From: Phocoena phocoena
Taxonomy: Eukaryota > Chordata > Mammalia > Artiodactyla > Phocoenidae
DNA length: 64,000 nt
NCBI RefSeq assembly: GCF_963924675.1
Contig: NC_089220.1
Coordinates: forward strand, 167,696,761 to 167,760,760
Direction: 5' to 3'
Positions 57,966 to 64,000 of the stretch are shown here, in pieces. The number at the start of each line of letters is the position of its first letter. Position 1 is the stretch's first letter. A program made the translations under genes and the position numbers. The notes under the pieces were generated by a model that ran no database searches, had not been told where the DNA came from, and was given only the letters and a program-made list of their open reading frames with translations.

Positions 57966-60900
57966 TCTTTGGAAACAGTGGGCTTTCTTAATAGGCCAGA
58001 GATCCTAACATTGCATGATCCACTTTGCCTGATATGCCCAAAGGCATTCCTCAAACATTCCTGACTTGAAGTGTTTCCGTGATCATTTAAGAAGATTTAC
58101 TGAGAAATAACATTTAGCGGGAACGCTGGGGAAACAAATGAATGGAGGCATAGTCTCTTAAAAAAAAGAAAGAAAGAAAGAAAAAGAAAAGAAATAAGAA
58201 AGGAAGTAAGCAAACAAGTTATGAACTGAAATGCAAGAAATAATTTGGGGTAGGGAGAGGAATCGGAATTTTTTTCATTCCTTCATCTTTGAAGAATCCC
58301 TCCTCTTTAAAGAAAATGCTCTCGTTTCCAGAAGATTTTTTTAAAACGTAAAATCTCTCGGTTCAAAGAGAAATTGTCAGCTGACAAACTTGCCCTGGAT
58401 AGTTTCATTGTAAAATTAAAATGTGGCATTTTGATTCCATTCTTTAGACCTGCTACCAGCGTGTGATGGAGAAAGACCCACTTTGGCATTTCTGCAAGAT
58501 GTTATGGACATTTTGCTTCAGTATGTGGTGAAAAGTTTCGATAGATCAACCAAAGTGATTGACTTCCATTACCCCAATGAGCTTCTTCAAGAATATAACT
58601 GGGGATTGGCAGACCAACCACAAAATTTGGAGGAAATTTTGATGCATTGCCAGACAACTCTAAAATATGCAATTAAAACAGGTATTGTCCAATCAGAAAT
58701 AATAAAGCCCTTTTTTCTTTTAAAGCTTTAATTTTTCTATAAAAATGTTTCATTTTATGGAGTTAGTGATAATTTCAGATTTACAAAGTTATTTTTGTCA
58801 TTTAAGAAAATAGTCATGATTAGAATGATTAACATCAATAGCACCCTTTGCTGTTACTGTTCGTGCTTGTGAAGTTGATAACGTCAGAAACGTTATCTAA
58901 GTGTAAATCATCAGATTCTACACTGCACTATTTGACCATGGACATTAACCACTGATGTAGAAGCAACCATTTGTCAACAGAGGCCTGTAGAAATGACCGA
59001 AAATAGAGAAAGAAAGGGAATCTCGAAATGAAAGAGCAAAAGGCATGCTCCAAACAAAAGCCCACATACCAGTGCAGTGCTGGTATTTCCTTGGCGTAGA
59101 AAGCATCAGAAATTGGACAAACCATCCGTGTAATGGTTGAAGCAGCAGGATAATATTTTGGCATTGTCTCAAATGACCAAGGCTTCAGATGTGAACTCCA
59201 GGTTTCCTCTATTTTTAAATAAATGTACACAAAAGAAAACAGAGTACAAACTAGCTTAACAATTCAGCCATGTTCTACAAGGATGTTCATGCTTCCTAAC
59301 CGTTCTGTATATATGACAAAGAAAAAAGGGATAGAGGAGAATCAGATATCCTTAAGGGCAAACATTTTTAGTCTATTTTGTATTTATTGCTTTCTTATAG
59401 TATTCTTCACACTCTATCCATTTTATAGCCCCAGGGATAAGCTTTTATTTTATCTACACAAAGTCAGCTCTTCATCTCCCCAGGTTTTGATTACCCCTTC
59501 ATTTTCTACTTTGCCTCTAATCATCCTGATACGTGGTGGCGCTACACTTCATTAAAGCAATAAAAATAAATGTGAATGAATTTGGGGGGAGGGGAGATCT
59601 TGTGGCTCTAAATTGATTTTTAGCCTTAAAAAAGATTTGCTAACAAATAAATATGTAAAATATCACAAAATATTAATTTCCCTAGAAACTTAATCTTTTT
59701 CTTTGCAAGTTTTGAATTACATGAATTGTCAGTATCATTCTAATCAACGACAGATTTTAAGAATGTTTGCCGTGTGACTTTTAGCCCTTTGTTTTGTTTT
59801 GTTTTTGCATGTCCTTTTTACCAACAGAGAGGAAAGATATGCATAGAAGCCTTAGGAAATTGATTTCCTGTACTATTATTATCCACTTTTGTGAAAGTAT
59901 AGGCTTAGAATTAGATACATAGGGAAAAGAATTTAACTCGGAGATTTCTATCAGACTCAATCTATGGAATATGAATTTTGAAGACTTCTTAGATTTCATT
60001 CTCAATTATATTCACAGAGAGTCCACATGATGTGTGTACTAGGTACTAAAGATGGTTTTTCTTCCAGATTTTCGTGTACCTGTAGGTGCAAACCTGAGCA
60101 ATGCTTTTAGTTCATTTGTATTTGATCTATTCCCCAACCTAATATTTAAATACATTAACAGTAAATTGCTACCTATTATTTTGATTGTTACCAAGCCAAA
60201 AAGAATCTATAAAAATGTTTCACGTCTTCATCCTTAAAAGCTGGTGGTGTCTGAAATGCAATTTAAAGAGTTAAGATAATGGAAGTTGTAGGTCAATGAT
60301 AGTAATAGTTCTGTCAGTCAATGTTCCATTTAGTGTCGGGAAAAGATGGGCCAACTCAACACTTAGATTTTGCCATAATGCTTGTGAAACTGTGGGTCAG
60401 TGTAGCTCTAATGCATTTTATTTAAAGGTCTGAAAAAGTATGATTGAGCTGGATTTCTGACCAAGGCATATCAATATTAATTCAGTGTCAATATTATTCA
60501 TAACATATGTAGTCTTCTGGTCCTTCCCCCCACCCCAAATAGCATTTCAAGTAATTAACAGCTGTCACCTTCCTTTTTGACTGGCAAGTTTATAGGTTTC
60601 ATGCTGTAACTTGTATTTGACAACTAGTACTATTTAGGGTCTGTGAAGCAGTTACCATCACTGGTACCATTAGGTGTGCTAATGTCCCTCAGAAGATTCT
60701 TTTATAAACTGCATGTTATCATCTGCTTTCTACTGAGAGTCTTTAACCTAATTTCCACTTGGACTCCAGGCTTAGAGAGAAGTGAGGGGCAGGGGGGAAG
60801 TCTTCATGCATTGTTAAAATTACCTCTGTAAGGAATGTTGCAAAAGAAAACTGAGAAGTGCAGAGAATGATAAAATTCTGGAATAATTAGAGTTTGCTAG

Positions 60901-63075
60901 GGTCGTTGGGTTTGCTAGTGGTGGGGTGGGGTGGTGGAGGGCTTAATCTTGTCTTCAATCACTGAACTCAGCCATGAGACAAAGGCATTGAAGCATCAGT
61001 AAACCAGGCCATCCTTGGGTGTGTGTCGCGGGTCCAGAGAGAGCAGCCTGGACCAACTTGGGGCCCCTTCCCAACGGACACCAGGGTCAGAGCTGCCTGC
61101 GGCTGGCTGTTCACAGAGTCTGCGCGTCCTTCCTGGCTCATTTGCTGATCTGTGGGGAGTGGCCCAGAGGCGGGAGCAGCTCTAATCTCTGGTTTCAAAC
61201 TCGCTGTCTCTGGCGGCAGCGCGTGGCCACCCAACTCCTTGGCCGGGTGCTGGCTCACAACATGGGGCCGGCGGGGTGGGCAGCAGCAGTAGCGGCTAGG
61301 ACAGCAGGCAGGCAGGTCTCAGGGAACCCTACCTGGATTCGGCGGCAGCCTATAGGTTCATGGGAAGCGAGCAAATATAATATTTCTGCAGAAATCAAGA
61401 GGACACGTTGTTGTGATTTGTCAAAGCATCTCCCTGCGTGTTTCCACAGCGTTATCAGTGAATGCAGATTTTGAGGCAGGAGAGATTTAGGTGAAATAGA
61501 CCAAGGTCAAAAATTTATGGAAGAAGGAAGCCAAGCAAAGGAAGCATCAAAGTTCTTTCCACGGTTTCCTGAAGTCATCAGGGTGAATTGACCTTCTGAT
61601 TACCTGGGGCACAACACGACGTATCTTGGGATCCCTCTCAATTTTATGCAGAGGTTTTCATGCCAACATTTCCATAGAGTTAGTGTGTGATCATAGATAC
61701 CAGATTTGTCCAGAAAATGCATGTGAGTTGGGAGAGTTGATTAATGGATAGATTTGCTAATCCTTATTAATTTCCTCGCTTCAAAGAAATGGCTTAGGGA
61801 AAGAGGGATGAAGGGGCCTCAGGAGGGAGAAGAGGGCTATGATTTCAGCTGTGAGCGCTAATGAAATGGGGAGCAATGAGGCGGAGAGGAGTAGCAGGAA
61901 GCCTGTTTCCCTTTCTGTGGATGCGCAGACTGACAGGGCCAGCATCAGAGCAAAAAGCTTGAAGGGCACCGTGCAGGGCCAAAGGGAGGTAAAACAATGC
62001 CGGAGAACGAGCGAGAGCTGCCCAAACCCCAGTCTCTTTAAGATGTGCTCTTTCCCAGCTCCTATCTCTTCTCGGGGTCTCATGGTCTGGCCACATGCCC
62101 GAGGCTGATAAGAGAAACGCTCTGGTCCTGGTCCCGAGACCAGCTTTGTGTTGACTTTTGTCTCTGCTTTCCCCATTGCCTTCCTTTATCTTGTTTTGTC
62201 CGTGCTGGCATGGGAGACTCTCACATCCCCAGGCTTCAGACAGGCGTCCAGTAAGTGGCATACGCCTTTTCTTCAGAGGCTATTTCCATAATCGTTAATC
62301 TTCCAAAATTTTTGCTGCTAAACAAATCACAGATTTATAGATAGGCTTGTGTGGGGCAAGACAAGGAAGTGGAATTCGAATGAGATCTTTACAATCACAT
62401 TTTAAGTAATAGCCTCAGGAGTGTTTGCGTGTCAACCCCTTTAGAGAGTTTTAGAGGAATCCAGGAGTTAATTAGATAAGCCTGGCTAATAGACTGATCA
62501 GTCCATTGACTATACCTTCCTGTATCTTGTTGACAAGACAGTGACGTTGACTGTATTTAGCTTTATTTTGAATTGCAACTACGAAGGAGCTCTGTTGTTT
62601 ATGATAGAATATTCAGACAGAAAAGAATTGACAATTAGGTCTGTTCATATCATCTTTAGACAGTCATCACCTTTTGAGTCCAGGGCAAACCACTCAACAG
62701 AGTGTCCTATTTTCTCATTTTTGCCTTGTCTTTTCTGATCATCAGCCATTTGTCACTGATATTACCATGGATGTTAGCATGCCTGGCGGATGTCATGGTA
62801 CGTGACTGATTTCCAGGACAACTTCAACGGAAAAGGAGTTTTTAACAGCACAAGTGTAAACAAGAAGTCGCCTGTCTTTGAATAGCTTTGGATTGCACCG
62901 GCATTTGAGTTTGCAAATATATTGAAAGAATGCTAGAAAATAAACTAGTGTCCACGTTGCAAATCACGATTATTTTTTTTTATAGGGTATGTTTAAAGGA
63001 AGATTTTTAGAGTATGTTTTAAGAAATATCAAAACCCAAAACAGTTTCTCTTGTTAAAGGAAATGCTCCTTTGGG

Positions 63076-63172
<97 letters not shown>

Positions 63173-64000
63173 GTTTCTGAGTATGCATTTCCTATTACTG
63201 AAGGATCTTTCAAGGTTCTTTAGCAGAGAAATCATGTGTTTCGGAAGCATTTATTTTCATCGGATTCATCCTGATTCTGGTGTTCTGTCTAATTCAGGGC
63301 ATCCCAGGTATTTCAATCAACTTTCTACAGGACTGGATATGGTTGGATTAGCAGCAGACTGGCTGACATCAACAGCAAACACTAACATGTAAGTAGCTAA
63401 ACGTGTTTCTGTGTAATCCAGGATAATTATTAATGAGATTCCATAATCTTTATTCTACCTCGCATGTGAAAAATCTCTTTTTATTAAGTAGCCCCTAAAA
63501 TAGTGAGACGAACTTCAGAGGAGGATAGATGTTTACTTTAGCTTAAAAGATAGTCCTGATATATCTTTCATGCAATCAAAGTTATACACCATGTTCTAAA
63601 CACCAAAGGGACATTTTGGGGCATGTTGGATTTATAATTATGTATCATATGAGAGAGCAGTGGGACCGGATGTTGCCTTTTAGATAGCGTTATAATGTTG
63701 CTCTGCAACATATTTATTCACTGTGATAAATGACCCTTTGCTCATCAAGCCAATGACTGAAGCTCTTGACTTTAGGAATATAGAAAACTGAGCAAAACAT
63801 TTTTCTCTCTGCCCAGTGCTATAACGGTAAATTGTTCTGTAGATTGAAATTGTTCTGTAGATACTGTAATGATGAATTATTCCTTTGAGTTACGGACATA
63901 AAATGCGGCCATTACTACGTTTCAGGTTCACCTATGAAATTGCTCCAGTATTTGTGCTTTTGGAATATGTCACGCTAAAGAAAATGAGAGAAATCATTGG
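56289..64000 (+). CDS. GAD2: GAD2, glutamate decarboxylase 65, exons 1-6 (3' partial)
   Basis: PLP-dependent enzyme that converts glutamate to GABA, mainly at synaptic vesicles; a major autoantigen in type 1 diabetes. Joined exons are 56289-56364, 56988-57047, 57242-57391, 58448-58681, 63298-63388 and 63926-64000 (window end): 686 nt, 228 codons plus two bases, of 585 residues. The window covers the membrane-targeting N-terminus with Cys30 and Cys45 (palmitoylated in the known protein), the cysteine pairs CAC and CSC (residues 73-82), and the start of the catalytic part up to KKMREIIG. The PLP lysine is downstream of the window. All splice sites are GT-AG and phases agree. N-terminal length equals human as I recall it. 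Start chosen as the first ATG in any frame for about 800 bases. Confidence 0.97.
56365..56987 (+). other. GAD2: GAD2 intron 1, 623 bp
   Basis: GC-rich, CpG-containing. No recognised transposon; the long ORFs crossing it are shadows of composition. Confidence 0.85.
56988..57047 (+). CDS. GAD2: GAD2 exon 2
   Basis: 60 bp: completes Ala26, then [19 protein letters not shown] and the first base of Ala46. Cys30 and Cys45, the palmitoylation sites of GAD65, are both kept. Acceptor CTTGCAG, donor GTGAGT. Lys35 in human appears as Arg here. Confidence 0.97.
57048..57241 (+). other. GAD2: GAD2 intron 2, 194 bp
   Basis: Short GC-rich intron, nothing else recognised. Confidence 0.9.
57242..57391 (+). 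CDS. GAD2: GAD2 exon 3
   Basis: 150 bp covering residues 46-95, including [28 protein letters not shown] and NYAFLHAT. Acceptor TTGCCCAG, donor GTAAAG. The four cysteines at 73, 75, 80 and 82 are retained. Residues 61-87 differ from human at several sites (for example CACNQ for CACDQ, KAGIN for KVDVN), in the poorly constrained linker. Confidence 0.96.
57896..57963. repeat. (CG)n(CA)n alternating tract
   Basis: An unbroken run of alternating purine-pyrimidine of about 68 bp: first 17 bases of CG (57901-57917), then about 21 CA units. Strong Z-DNA candidate in GAD2 intron 3. Confidence 0.93.
58159..58203. repeat. GAAA-rich purine tract
   Basis: A-run followed by GAAA units and degenerate purines, almost no pyrimidine. 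Confidence 0.85.
58448..58681 (+). CDS. GAD2: GAD2 exon 4
   Basis: 234 bp, residues 96-173 region: [60 protein letters not shown] and [15 protein letters not shown]. Acceptor TTCTTTAG, donor GTATTG. This is the start of the well-conserved catalytic part. One site stands out: codon 148 is GGA (Gly) at 58603-58605, where human has Glu in NWELAD. Confidence 0.97.
58682..63297 (+). other. GAD2: GAD2 intron 4, 4,616 bp
   Basis: No SINE, L1, LTR or DNA transposon recognised. Mostly AT-rich, with a GC-richer patch at about 60970-61350 of unknown nature and a (TG)n(AG)n tract at 63077-63169. Confidence 0.75.
63077..63169. repeat. Compound (TG)n(AG)n microsatellite
   Basis: (TG)21 at 63077-63118 directly followed by (AG)25 at 63119-63169, 128 bp upstream of GAD2 exon 5. 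The first half can form Z-DNA and the second, a purine mirror repeat, can form triplex DNA. Confidence 0.95.
63298..63388 (+). CDS. GAD2: GAD2 exon 5
   Basis: 91 bp: completes Gly, then [20 protein letters not shown] and WLTSTANTN, then AT of Met. Acceptor AATTCAG, donor [14 protein letters not shown] is a hallmark of group II PLP decarboxylases near the active-site entrance. Identical to human as I recall it. Confidence 0.98.
63389..63925 (+). other. GAD2: GAD2 intron 5, 537 bp
   Basis: AT-rich, no transposon. AAATTGTTCTGTAGAT is duplicated at 63829-63844 and 63847-63862 (18-bp unit), 64-97 bases before the next exon. Confidence 0.85.
63926..64000 (+). CDS. GAD2: GAD2 exon 6, truncated by window end
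   Basis: One base completes Met, then [20 protein letters not shown] and REII plus two bases of Gly. Acceptor GTTTCAG. Matches human from memory at every residue. The exon continues beyond the window. Confidence 0.97.

Larger units (their letters stand above)
57392..58447 (+). other. GAD2: GAD2 intron 3, 1,056 bp
   Basis: The first 350 bases are CpG-rich. It contains a (CG)n(CA)n tract (57896-57963) and a GAAA-rich purine tract (58159-58203). No transposon recognised. Confidence 0.85.

Overview
This is a vertebrate nuclear window, and most likely a whale or dolphin. The coding sequence is split into short exons with GT-AG introns. The introns carry several nearly identical tRNA-derived SINEs of the CHR type (the cetacean/hippopotamus/ruminant family) with perfect target-site duplications, plus L1 3' ends of the cetartiodactyl type. 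The species cannot be fixed from the sequence alone.

Two genes lie head to tail on the + strand. Positions 5130-51468 hold the last ten coding exons of MYO3A (unconventional myosin IIIA). They encode 690 residues: the end of the motor, three IQ motifs, and the whole tail with its presumed espin- and actin-binding segments. The kinase domain and most of the motor lie upstream of the window. Positions 56289-64000 hold the first six coding exons of GAD2 (glutamate decarboxylase 65), about 228 of 585 residues, and the window ends inside exon 6. MYO3A-GAD2 adjacency is the known mammalian order. All exons are open, with canonical splice sites and compatible phases.

Layout: 1-5129 is a MYO3A intron. 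The stretch 5130-20854 contains six exons. An 18.3 kb intron (20855-39172) is rich in L1 remnants and holds an MLT1 LTR and three SINEs. The last four exons span 39173-51468. The last MYO3A exon lies inside a CpG-rich domain (about 51.2-57.7 kb) that also carries the presumed GAD2 promoter, leader and first three exons. From 50.7 kb to the end I recognise no SINE, L1 or DNA transposon, only simple repeats, in sharp contrast to the MYO3A introns.

The two genes do not form a pathway. MYO3A is an actin-based motor of hair-cell stereocilia and photoreceptors. GAD2 makes GABA at synaptic terminals. I found no undescribed gene system. The most interesting observations are structural: an L1 copy with a probable 3' transduction, a twin-primed (inverted) L1, an internally deleted hAT element with an intact 8-bp duplication, a DNA transposon nested in a MIR, a 33-bp (11-codon) minisatellite, a perfect 15-bp hairpin, and an 803-bp AUG-free stretch upstream of the GAD2 start codon.
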